From positions 3,658,001 to 3,722,000 of the forward strand of contig CP119313.1 in assembly GCA_029202485.1 (NCBI GenBank): a stretch of 64,000 nt of DNA, given 5' to 3'. The DNA comes from Candidatus Pedobacter colombiensis. GTDB taxonomy: Bacteria > Bacteroidota > Bacteroidia > Sphingobacteriales > Sphingobacteriaceae. Shown in pieces: positions 8,405 through 16,020 of the stretch; within the stretch, counting starts at the first letter, position 1, and every line of letters begins with the position of its first letter. Position numbers and translations under genes: made by a program. The notes below the pieces were generated by a model. That model did no database searches. It was not told where the DNA came from and saw only the letters and a program-made list of their open reading frames with translations.

Positions 8405-9634
8405 TTAATTAGATTTTAGTGGATTTTTAAAGCCAATTGAAAGGGTTAATTTTCTACCGATTGCTACCGGTACAAAGGTGATTTCTGTGGTAATTTCGTC
8501 GGTCTGAAGAATGTTCTGATCCGGATCAATGTATGCATCTACGCCTCCACTGAGATCTCCATTTTCTACCAGTACATCTAAAGAAGAAGAAATGGTATTC
8601 TCTAGAGCCTTGCGTTCTTCAGGAAGAATCTTGCCTGTAACAGCATCCACCTTTACGCGACCTTTTACTTTCGGCAACAAAGCTGTTCTTACCAAACGGA
8701 TTGCTTTATTGATCACCCTGTTACGCTCAATGAACGCGTAATCATCAGAAATCAACGTGCAGGTATGACTATCATTCCAGTAGAGACCTGGTAAACCCGA
8801 TACCGGTGCAAGGAAGATGTAACCATAGTCATCAAGGCTATCCAGATCATCATCCGTCAATGAACTTACCGGTATACCCGAGCTGACATTTGCAGAGACA
8901 AAGGCATCATTTGCCACATCAACCATGTTAAATTCTGCAATCTGCTCACCCACATTTTGAGAAACGGCAATAGCAGAAAGGTGACCACAAAAATCGCCTA
9001 CAGCGGCATAATTTGGATCAATAGCTGTTGCTGAAGGATCTTGAGCGATCACGACAGAGACATTGGGTGCAGTAAGAGCTCTTAAATCCTCAATCATCAG
9101 CCCTCCCATTGGCTCCCCCATTGGCCCTCGATCTGGTCCCACTCTGCGTCCCTCCAATACGATATCCACATACCTGAATTTACTGAATTCAAAATCGTGG
9201 AGATCCTGAGCCGTTGCAATCGTAGTCGATAGAGGACTTGAACCCAGATTCCCCATACTGTCCGCTACAAATAGCACTTTAATTCTACCTCCAGCTTCTT
9301 TAAGAAGCTTCTGTCCATAAGGCATGTCCTTATCCACCATCTCTTGCATACTCGCTCCTGAAGGAGCCAACAAAATATGCAGTTCCGCATTTGGATTTCG
9401 CATGAAGAAGCGTTGGATGTGATGATAAAGCAAGGAGTTATTATCCTTATCGTATTCCTCATCCAAGCCCAAAAGCTTTGCATCCCTCGTTCCTTTTAGT
9501 TGATAAACCTTTCCCCATTCAAGCGTTTCCGTACTCATACCCGTACTGACAAAGCCGAATACTGCATCTTCCGTTGGTTGACGGCGACCGAGGCCACCGT
9601 TTAATAATTTGATAGATATTCCATCACGTGCCAT
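8405..9634 (-). CDS. contractile tail sheath protein, DUF2586-like
   Basis: A 409-residue protein with the Bacteroidota sheath pattern. It has an N-terminal MARDGISIKLLNGGLGR, a middle domain that contains GDFCGHLSAIAVSQNVGEQI and YGYIFLAPVSGLPGLYWNDS, and a C-terminal part with RVINKAIRLVRTALLPKVKG. That last region is a conserved sheath element near the subunit-linking arm. The sheath is the contractile cylinder around the tail tube. It is followed by tube and chaperone genes. Its length is close to that of other sheaths of Mu-like phages. Confidence 0.8.
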   Translation of the reverse strand: MARDGISIKLLNGGLGRRQPTEDAVFGFVSTGMSTETLEWGKVYQLKGTRDAKLLGLDEEYDKDNNSLLYHHIQRFFMRNPNAELHILLAPSGASMQEMVDKDMPYGQKLLKEAGGRIKVLFVADSMGNLGSSPLSTTIATAQDLHDFEFSKFRYVDIVLEGRRVGPDRGPMGEPMGGLMIEDLRALTAPNVSVVIAQDPSATAIDPNYAAVGDFCGHLSAIAVSQNVGEQIAEFNMVDVANDAFVSANVSSGIPVSSLTDDDLDSLDDYGYIFLAPVSGLPGLYWNDSHTCTLISDDYAFIERNRVINKAIRLVRTALLPKVKGRVKVDAVTGKILPEERKALENTISSSLDVLVENGDLSGGVDAYIDPDQNILQTDEITTEITFVPVAIGRKLTLSIGFKNPLKSN

Positions 9635-9636
9635 AA

Positions 9637-10170
9637 TTATTTTTTTATAATTGTTAAAAGTAGTGCTGCAAGCAGCGTTAAGATTATTAAGTAGTTATAC
9701 CATGGAGTTTTGTACTCTATTTTCTGGGCTGTGGTAATTTCTTTTTGCAGTTGTTTCACCTGCGCGATCAGCAATTGAATGGTTTGATCCTTACTCTCAC
9801 AGCCAATATTGAGTCGGCCATACTCATCAATCCAATAACTCAGTGCCGCCTTCGTCGATGGATCAGTGAATTCACGAATGGCGGTTGACATTGTTCTTAC
9901 AACCTCCCTTCCTTCACGAACGGCCAGCACAGAATCTTTGAGATACGCTGCACGTACCGACCTGGCAACCAATATCAGGCTGTCCAGGTCCAATCGCTCT
10001 TCGACCTTTGCCCCTTTGATCAGTAGTGACTCCTGTTTATAGGTGGTTATAAGGCTATCGGTTTTCAATACACTGCTGACAACAGGTTGTACAGATCTGC
10101 AGGACAGGATACCCAGCGTTGTTACACCCAAGCCGAGCACCATCAGCTTCTTTCTTGTAAGCACCCTCAT
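9637..10170 (-). CDS. unimolecular spanin candidate (lipoprotein with C-terminal membrane segment)
   Basis: A 177-residue protein from the ATG at 10170. Residues 1-23 form a lipoprotein signal: a basic MRVLTRKK, a hydrophobic run, and a lipobox LGILSC with Cys at 24. A charged periplasmic domain with heptad-like helices follows. The last 20 residues are a single membrane segment (YLIILTLLAALLLTIIKK). One protein anchored in both outer and inner membrane is the signature of a one-gene spanin, the third lysis step. It lies directly after the endolysin stop. A TTG-free alternative ATG at 10203 would place 11 extra residues before the signal and is less likely. Confidence 0.7.
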   Translation of the reverse strand: MRVLTRKKLMVLGLGVTTLGILSCRSVQPVVSSVLKTDSLITTYKQESLLIKGAKVEERLDLDSLILVARSVRAAYLKDSVLAVREGREVVRTMSTAIREFTDPSTKAALSYWIDEYGRLNIGCESKDQTIQLLIAQVKQLQKEITTAQKIEYKTPWYNYLIILTLLAALLLTIIKK

Positions 10171-10171
10171 G

Positions 10172-10687
10172 CTAGTCAAGTGGATAGATGTAACCTTCAA
10201 CATTTAGTCCATCGCTTCTAAAGTCTCTGTGAATGGTCCTCAGCTTTTTAGCCACACAATCACCTTCCCTGCTTCCGCTGGCATTGGTATTTCCCTCGAT
10301 GGTCTGCATGGTATTGTTTGCTTTATCAACACTGATCACGATTCCTGCGTGCCCACTTGAGGTTTTCCCCATACGCCACATCACCAGTGCGCCCACCTTA
10401 GGTTCCGGTCCCGTTGCAAAAGTTCCTTCTGCCTTTACCCGCTTTAGTGTGTCGATCACTCCTCCGGTAAAAGTATTCCTGATTATCGGGGCTGTTCTCT
10501 TATCCTCAGCATACACTTCGGCAAATACACTTTTCGCAAAAAAAGCACACCATGGCGCCCCACGATACCAACCGGCCGACTTCATTTTTGCTTCAAAAGC
10601 AGCATCGTAAAATCCGGCATTACTTCTGATCTCCAGATAGCCAACATAGCGGCTTGCAACTTGAATTATCTTCTCTGTTTTTGTCAT
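10172..10687 (-). CDS. CHAP-domain endolysin
   Basis: A 171-residue papain-like cell-wall hydrolase. The predicted catalytic residues are visible: Cys47 in APWCAFF, His113 in SGHAGIVIS, and Glu131 or Asn133 in EGNTN. It has no signal peptide, so export to the wall needs a holin or another route. It heads the leftward lysis and tail operon, and the one-gene spanin follows at once. Similar short CHAP enzymes (annotated as TIGR02594 or CHAP family) are common in phages of Bacteroidota. Confidence 0.8.
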   Translation of the reverse strand: MTKTEKIIQVASRYVGYLEIRSNAGFYDAAFEAKMKSAGWYRGAPWCAFFAKSVFAEVYAEDKRTAPIIRNTFTGGVIDTLKRVKAEGTFATGPEPKVGALVMWRMGKTSSGHAGIVISVDKANNTMQTIEGNTNASGSREGDCVAKKLRTIHRDFRSDGLNVEGYIYPLD

Positions 10688-11069
10688 CTTATCTTTTTTT
10701 AAACTGTTACATCAGCGTGTTTATCGAGGAATACAAATGCTGGTCTGATCTCAAAGTTGACCCAACCTGGCTTGCGTTTTTGCAGCTCTTTTTCACCAGC
10801 TATCTGCTCCCGATTTTACCGCCTCAGATCTCCGTTCGCTTAAATCATAATCCAAAAGTCCGCTCAAAAAAGCCCTAAAACAAACGTGTTTTCCCATGTT
10901 GGAAAGCATCATAACCTTCATGGTCAGGATCTGTACCATGCAAAGAATTTGCATTATAAAAAGGCAGGTTTTGAGGGCACTTTTGTCTCAGGAAATTCAG
11001 AAAACACACTTTATTCAGAGGAGTGTTAAAGAAAAAAACAGACAAACAGTATGGAGAAAAAACAATAAG
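10688..11069. other. intergenic region between divergent phage modules
   Basis: About 380 bases separate the leftward lysis/tail operon from the rightward tape-measure module, so promoters for both must lie here. I see a palindrome with 7-base arms (ATGCAAA/TTTGCAT at 10938-10954), which may be a late-activator site. Open frames that cross this region in either direction have no supporting features. No clear TAnnTTTG box is present. The late promoters may depend on a phage activator, as in Mu. Confidence 0.4.
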
Positions 11070-11378
11070 ATGGAACTATCAAATTACGCAGGACTCATTG
11101 CAGCAGCATTGGGTGGAGGATCAATCATAAAAATCTGGGAGCACTTTTTCCTCTCTAAAAAAGACGAGTTGAAATCACTGATGATGCTTGTACAACAGCT
11201 ACAGGCAAATGTGAATGAAAACAACGATCGGGTAAAGGACCTTCAGGCAGAAGTGAAAGAATGGAGAGAAAAGTATTATGCGGCTTTTGAAGAAAAGCAC
11301 AGCCTGTCACTTGAAATTAAATCACTGCAAACCCAATTAGCAAAGTTCACGGCAAAAATGGCAGCGAACAACCCCTAA
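11070..11378 (+). CDS. small phage protein with membrane segment and coiled coil
   Basis: A 102-residue protein starting at the ATG at 11070 (MELSNYAG). A longer open frame exists upstream but its extra 58 residues look like translated non-coding sequence. Residues 5-22 form a glycine- and alanine-rich membrane segment. Residues about 35-95 are a long charged coiled coil with clear heptads (LQANVNENNDRVKDLQAEV). It precedes the tape-measure gene on the same strand with a 20-base gap. The layout would suit a membrane-anchored lysis or tail-assembly protein, but I do not recognise it. Confidence 0.6.
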   Translation: MELSNYAGLIAAALGGGSIIKIWEHFFLSKKDELKSLMMLVQQLQANVNENNDRVKDLQAEVKEWREKYYAAFEEKHSLSLEIKSLQTQLAKFTAKMAANNP

Positions 11379-11398
11379 CAAAAAAACAATTAAAACAT

Positions 11399-13036
11399 AT
11401 GGCTGGATTAGATATTACACTAAGTCTCAACGACGAAAAATTTAAAGCAGGAATTAAGTCGGCACAAATCGAATTAAAAAACATTAAGGAGAGTTTTAGC
11501 TTGCTAAAGTCGATCGGGTTTGAACTCCCGGAACTTGACAACATGGTGGCTACCGGAATCAAAGCATTCGATACATACAAAGTTGCCAACACCCAATTAC
11601 AAAATTCTCTTAAAGCGACCCACAATTCTGCAGGCCTGAGTATTGACGCATTGGTCGGACAAGCCCAAAAACTGCAGCACACCACACTATTCTCTTCTGC
11701 ACAAACACAAGAGGCGCAGGCCCTGCTTCTGGGTTTTAGCAACATTAAGGAAAAGGTTATGATGGAAGCGATGCCTGCAATTCAGGATCTTGCTACCGCC
11801 ATTTCCGGAGGAGGAGAAGGCGACCTAAATGGAGCAACAAAGCTGGTGGGAGAAGCACTCCATAATCCGATCAAAGGAATACAAGCTTTAAAAGCCGCAG
11901 GAGTCAACTTTAACCAGACTCAGGAAGACACCATCGCAAACTTAGTCGCAACAGGAAAAACTGCAGATGCGCAAGGAATAATCCTGGGTGTTCTGTCCGA
12001 AAACTTTGGCGGATCAGCAGTTGCAGCACGAGAAGCCAAAGGAGAATTCGGCGATTATCAGGAAACCATGAGTGGCTTATATCTGGCTATTGGCGGTGTA
12101 GCGGATAAATTACGAGAGGGTCTTGCCCCTGGCTTCAGTATCGTTGCTGGTCTGGTATCGAAATTAATCGCTCCGCTAAAAAATGTAGTTGATTGGATGG
12201 GAAAAAACAAGACTATCGTTCAGGGACTAGCCATTGGGTTGGCCATAGGCGCAGCGGGATTTTTTACGCTAAACGGACTGGTCGCATTCAATACCTGGCT
12301 GATGGGCGCTTCATCCGCAGCGTTCATCATCAACACACTAGTCACAGAAGGACTTTCAGCGGCATGGCTCGCTTTAAATATGGTCATGGCAGCCAACCCT
12401 ATCGGAGCAATCATCGTTGCGATTGCCCTGCTTTCTGCAGGGATTTATATGGCTTACCAGAAATCGGCAACATTCAGAGCTGTTTTAGCAGGCATCGGTG
12501 AAATAGCAAGCTCACTGGTTCCAATTTTTATTGGCTTAGGTAAGGTCATATTAGGAGCAATGACTTTTAACCCCTCGCTTATCGCCCAAGGCTTTAAGCA
12601 GTCAGTGGATGGGATTAAGAAAATCACTGAAGGAGGTGGCATCTCAGGAATATTTAAAAAAGCATTTAACAAGAGTCTTGAAGATAGCGCGAAAAAGGAA
12701 AGAGATGAGCAGACCAAAAAGAAAGAAAATGAGTTAAAAAGGCCGTCACAAAAAGGCAATGGCAGCCAATTAAATGCCCCAGCCCATTCCTTTGCGGGGG
12801 GGAGAGCAAATCCATTAGGGCGATCTCAAGCAACAAATGCACCAGCAGCCCGAAATGAAAGTGTAGGTGGCTCCAGATCCGTTCGGAACATTTCTGTGAC
12901 CATCCAAAAAATGGTAGGCATAGAGAACATGAATACCACCAATATTAAAGAAGGATTTAGCGATGCCGGCAACCTCATAAGAGAAGCCTTAATTAAATCG
13001 ATCAGGGATTCAGAAATCGCAGTTAGCGGCGAGTAA
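11399..13036 (+). CDS. phage tail tape measure protein
   Basis: A 545-residue protein. Residues 1-250 are helical and resemble the N-terminal region of short tape measures (QEAQALLLGFSNIKEKVMMEAMP, TKLVGEALHNPIKGIQAL). Residues about 268-400 are a long hydrophobic set containing NGLVAFNTWLMGA, then MVMAANPIGAIIVAIALL, the best marker of tape measures. The C-terminal 130 residues are charged, with a Lys-rich and Gln-rich linker. It determines tail length and is ejected with the DNA. Unlike in Mu it is on the opposite strand to, and 3.4 kb away from, the tail chaperone. Confidence 0.8.
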   Translation: MAGLDITLSLNDEKFKAGIKSAQIELKNIKESFSLLKSIGFELPELDNMVATGIKAFDTYKVANTQLQNSLKATHNSAGLSIDALVGQAQKLQHTTLFSSAQTQEAQALLLGFSNIKEKVMMEAMPAIQDLATAISGGGEGDLNGATKLVGEALHNPIKGIQALKAAGVNFNQTQEDTIANLVATGKTADAQGIILGVLSENFGGSAVAAREAKGEFGDYQETMSGLYLAIGGVADKLREGLAPGFSIVAGLVSKLIAPLKNVVDWMGKNKTIVQGLAIGLAIGAAGFFTLNGLVAFNTWLMGASSAAFIINTLVTEGLSAAWLALNMVMAANPIGAIIVAIALLSAGIYMAYQKSATFRAVLAGIGEIASSLVPIFIGLGKVILGAMTFNPSLIAQGFKQSVDGIKKITEGGGISGIFKKAFNKSLEDSAKKERDEQTKKKENELKRPSQKGNGSQLNAPAHSFAGGRANPLGRSQATNAPAARNESVGGSRSVRNISVTIQKMVGIENMNTTNIKEGFSDAGNLIREALIKSIRDSEIAVSGE

Positions 13037-13067
13037 ACACATTATTCACATTTAAAACATTAACATT

Positions 13068-13604
13068 ATGAGTATAAAAGGAAAGGTATTCAGATTTATT
13101 AGCAATCACCTAAAAGATCAATTGACATTTGACGATAGCACTCCAGGTGCTTTACCTTCAGTAAAATGGATCGACAAATACAATAGTCAGCAACTGAGGG
13201 CGCTTCAGGAATCCAACATAAAATATCCGGCTATCTTCATTGGGTTTCATACATTCAGGTGGACTTCCGCAGCCTATAAGGTCCAGAAAGGAAGAGGAGT
13301 TATCCGAATTTACACGGTTTTTGAAAACAATGGAGAAAGTCATCTGGGTTCAACGACACAGGAAGAGGGACTTCAATTTATGGAGTTTAATGAGGCCGTC
13401 TTTAAGGCTTTGGAAGGGCTGTCCGGTGTAGGCTTCAGCCCATTAAACAGAACTACAGAGAAGGAGGATATGGATCATGATCGCCTGATTGTAACCATAA
13501 CGGACTATCAGACAGAGTTACTGGATGTAAGTAGTGACGAAACCCAACAACACGAGATGGCAGATCCGGAGCTGATCGTAAGGACAAACAGTTTTCTTCT
13601 TTAG
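13068..13604 (+). CDS. phage protein, possible tail terminator or completion protein
   Basis: A 178-residue protein in the tape-measure module. The central part has paired strands (KYPAIFIGFHTFRWTS, then RGVIRIYTVFE) and a later DHDRLIVTITDYQTELLD, a layout like tail terminator or completion proteins, which read as a mixed alpha/beta fold ending in a base-like strand. This is a weak structural analogy, not a recognised family. Its 3' end overlaps the leftward 67-residue gene by four bases, tail to tail. Confidence 0.5.
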   Translation: MSIKGKVFRFISNHLKDQLTFDDSTPGALPSVKWIDKYNSQQLRALQESNIKYPAIFIGFHTFRWTSAAYKVQKGRGVIRIYTVFENNGESHLGSTTQEEGLQFMEFNEAVFKALEGLSGVGFSPLNRTTEKEDMDHDRLIVTITDYQTELLDVSSDETQQHEMADPELIVRTNSFLL

Positions 13605-13804
13605 GGAAGAAGCTTGTTTGCCGATGATCCCGGTTGTTTCGTTTGATCAAGGATGATCCGATAAATCGTTCTGGCGGTCAGATGAAATTCATTGGTCAGG
13701 ATCGGCCAAATGACTTCTTCGCGAAGCTGCTGCTCTCCCCACAACTGGCAGTAACGTTGATAAATAAGGGTATCGCGTTGTTTTTTAAGTTCTGGATCTC
13801 TCAT
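13601..13804 (-). CDS. small HTH-like phage regulator candidate
   Basis: A 67-residue basic protein. The C-terminal half reads as a helix-turn-helix (ILTNEFHLTARTIYRII). It stands alone: the early operon appears to end at the hairpin at 13866-13896 upstream. A TAnnTTTG box (TATTTTTG, minus strand 13828-13821) lies 17 bases before its ATG, so it could have its own promoter. A short DNA-binding protein between early and late genes is the place of the middle regulator Mor or the late activator C in Mu. That role is only a hypothesis. Confidence 0.55.
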   Translation of the reverse strand: MRDPELKKQRDTLIYQRYCQLWGEQQLREEVIWPILTNEFHLTARTIYRIILDQTKQPGSSANKLLP

Positions 13805-13865
13805 AAGTTATTCTTTTACACAAAAATAAGGGTGATCATTTTTATTTTTAGAAGAGTTACCAAAT

Positions 13866-13896
13866 AAAGGAAGCCATGGAATCCATGGCTTCCTTT
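13866..13896 (-). terminator. hairpin at the end of the early operon
   Basis: A perfect inverted repeat with 14-base arms (AAAGGAAGCCATGG and its complement, loop AAT) that begins at the stop codon of the DnaA-like gene. On the minus strand it is followed by TTTATTTGG, a modest U-tract. It most likely ends the early (A, B, replication) transcript. Confidence 0.7.
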
Positions 13897-14197
13897 AAAG
13901 CGGTTTATAGTTATCTATTTTTTCATTTACCCATGTCCACTTTGAAATGAAGTAGCTATCCTTATTTCTCACCAGCTCTTTACTTCGTGCCTCTGCCCAG
14001 TAAATGGTTGTTTTGTCTCTGTCCAGAAATCTGCCTATCTCCTCATAAGACAACCTCGTATGCTTTAGTAGTAACCGCACAGCGATAAAACGGGCATATG
14101 TAAATTCTATACCCCTTAACGGACTAGTGATATCCGGTACTTCAAGGGTCTGGCATACTATACGAATAATCTCTTCAGGATGTAGTGCATTATACAT
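13895..14197 (-). CDS. DnaA domain IV-like phage protein
   Basis: A 100-residue protein. I take the start at the ATG at 14197, which overlaps the upstream gene by 8 bases; a longer frame is a shadow of that gene. Residues 33-70 read like the DNA-binding domain IV of DnaA: YARFIAVRLLLKHTRLSYEEIGRFLDRDKTTI resembles the DnaA basic loop and the signature GRDHTTVLHA, here DRDKTTIYWA. No AAA domain precedes it. It may bind DnaA boxes or a phage site during replicative transposition. It is the last gene before the early-operon terminator. Confidence 0.65.
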   Translation of the reverse strand: MYNALHPEEIIRIVCQTLEVPDITSPLRGIEFTYARFIAVRLLLKHTRLSYEEIGRFLDRDKTTIYWAEARSKELVRNKDSYFISKWTWVNEKIDNYKPL

Positions 14198-14636
14198 GAT
14201 GTAGAATTTTATCGATGATTTGACAATACTTTGAGTTAAATTCCTCATTGTAAAACAACTGTTGTGCAGCATGCGTGGCAGAATATTCATCCAACAATAG
14301 GAAATCTCCATAGGCAACCCCTTCATAGATAGCGATACCATCTTCTTGAATCTCAAAAAGATCTTCCGTAATGCTATCAGCAAAAGGGATAAATACCCGC
14401 TCATTTCGACCTTCCCACTCGTAGTTGTAAAAGGTTCGAAACTGCTTCGAATATCTGAGAGCATTTGCAGCCTTAGGCAGACCTTTACATGCCCGATCGA
14501 TAAAAAACTCATATTCTGCATATTGATGTTTACAATACTGATCGGAGCTCCAGCTCAACAACTGGCAGATATACTCCGCCTGTCCGACTTTAAAAAAGTC
14601 TTCTTTAGATCGTGCAGCTTTAATTAATGTATTCAT
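14190..14636 (-). CDS. early phage protein of unknown function
   Basis: A 148-residue acidic protein in the early operon, overlapping the ATPase gene upstream by 17 bases and the DnaA-like gene downstream by 8 bases. It contains a DDE-free, helix-rich N-terminus, and an acidic, aromatic second half (ITEDLFEIQEDGIAIYEGVAYGD). I do not recognise a family. Overlap on both sides argues that it is real and translated with the replication genes. Confidence 0.55.
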   Translation of the reverse strand: MNTLIKAARSKEDFFKVGQAEYICQLLSWSSDQYCKHQYAEYEFFIDRACKGLPKAANALRYSKQFRTFYNYEWEGRNERVFIPFADSITEDLFEIQEDGIAIYEGVAYGDFLLLDEYSATHAAQQLFYNEEFNSKYCQIIDKILHHV

Positions 14637-15264
14637 ATTCCTCCAGAGCCCCCTGTCCCCAATACCTTGCAGCTCCCTTTATCCAATTGGTATAATATCC
14701 TTTCATTCCAATATAACGTCCTTTAGAAATTGCCCTGTGTCCTTCAACCCATACCTTCAAATCTGCATCAAACATCACGTCCTTTGCAGCGCGTCCTTTA
14801 GGCATCTTACCTTCGGCCTGACTGATGATGATAATCAGTTTATTTGGATGCAAACGCTTAAATGCCAGGTACTGTTTGAAAGAAAGATTCGCATATTGAA
14901 AACTATCAATAACAAGGACATCGGCACTCCCCCTTTTCTTCAATCTTACTGTCGACTGCTCAATTGATTCCTGAACCAACAACACTCTTCCTGTCACTTC
15001 CTTCATCATCGCTCGCCGGAATGCATTCTGCATCGTCTTTCTGCGACCTTCCTCCAGGCTGTTGTAGATCACTTTCTTTCTGAAGGTAGTCAGATATTTA
15101 ATCAACTTCAGTACAAAACTTGTTTTACCATTCCCACTATGTCCCCAGATAAACCACACGCCTGTAATTTCCGGCTGATCAAAAGCTTCCATCCACTCTC
15201 CGGCAAAATCATACACTTCAAATTTAATAGCATCAAGTTCGGTTGGTGTTAATCCTCTTTTCAT
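14620..15264 (-). CDS. second early P-loop ATPase
   Basis: A 214-residue ATPase with a Walker A motif GHSGNGKTSF at residues about 40-49 and a Walker B strand VLVIDSF at about 116-122. The following IIIISQAEGK segment is RecA-like. The family is unclear: the RecA/KaiC-type fold is likely, and the gene is distinct from the MuB-like ATPase next to it. It overlaps that gene by four bases. A role in replication or in helping transposition is inferred from position. Confidence 0.65.
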   Translation of the reverse strand: MKRGLTPTELDAIKFEVYDFAGEWMEAFDQPEITGVWFIWGHSGNGKTSFVLKLIKYLTTFRKKVIYNSLEEGRRKTMQNAFRRAMMKEVTGRVLLVQESIEQSTVRLKKRGSADVLVIDSFQYANLSFKQYLAFKRLHPNKLIIIISQAEGKMPKGRAAKDVMFDADLKVWVEGHRAISKGRYIGMKGYYTNWIKGAARYWGQGALEEYEYIN

Positions 15265-16004
15265 AATCCAAGCACTGTTTTAACAAGGTCAACACTAAGC
15301 GGTGTATTTGATCTTTCTGCTTCGGCCAGCGCAGGAATCATCACATCATGCAATTCTCCATAATTGTTACAGTTTTGCTGAAGCCATTTTTTCAGAGAGG
15401 GCTCAGTTTCCACGAGAAACTGTTCGAAACGCTTATCAATAAGGGGTAGTTCCTGAATTTTGAACCGTATCCGCCTGAACAATTGGGCAATCCCTGCTTT
15501 ATGACTTTTCAACAGTTTATCCAGATTGGTAAGGAGCTCATTGGTACCAATCAATACGAGTGCGCAATCCTGATGGAGCACATCATAAAGCTCTTTGAAA
15601 GCACATAATGCTGAGTATTTCATGTATTCAGCTTCATCAAACACAAGTATGGGTTGGAGCCCTTGTCCTTTAAGAACCTTTAATTTTCCGGCGATTTGGG
15701 CTAATCTTGCCGAGCTGGTACTTTTAGGGCAATTTATCTTTAACGATTTCAGCACTTTAGCGATAAGATCCCTCAAGTTATCTGAAGACCCGACCTTAAC
15801 AGCGAATACTTCTAAGGGAAACCGATTTTTGAAAACATTGAGGCTATAAGTCTTACCAGAGCCTGTTTCACCAATAATCACAGTAGTTTGACTGTGATCC
15901 TTAGCCATAGACAAGCTGGCCAGAACCCCTTTAAGCTGGATGGTTGGTTTGATTTCCCACGCTCCCATAGTTTCAGTAATTTGTGGTTTTAATACTTCTT
16001 TCAT
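15261..16004 (-). CDS. MuB-like AAA ATPase, transposition target selector
   Basis: A 247-residue AAA+ ATPase. Walker A is GETGSGKTYSL near residues 45-54, Walker B is PILVFDEAEY near 117-126, and a sensor-1-like LVLIGTNEL follows near 150. It lies 16 bases downstream of the DDE transposase, exactly the position of B in Mu. There it selects target DNA, gives immunity near the phage ends and stimulates the transposase. It is shorter than Mu B (312) and seems to lack the N-terminal HTH of that protein. Confidence 0.8.
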   Translation of the reverse strand: MKEVLKPQITETMGAWEIKPTIQLKGVLASLSMAKDHSQTTVIIGETGSGKTYSLNVFKNRFPLEVFAVKVGSSDNLRDLIAKVLKSLKINCPKSTSSARLAQIAGKLKVLKGQGLQPILVFDEAEYMKYSALCAFKELYDVLHQDCALVLIGTNELLTNLDKLLKSHKAGIAQLFRRIRFKIQELPLIDKRFEQFLVETEPSLKKWLQQNCNNYGELHDVMIPALAEAERSNTPLSVDLVKTVLGL

Positions 16005-16020
16005 AGCGTTATTTAATTGT

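Noticed and set aside
10896..11069. N-terminal extension of the coiled-coil phage protein
   Set aside because: The extra residues look random; the ATG at 11070 gives a clean membrane segment.
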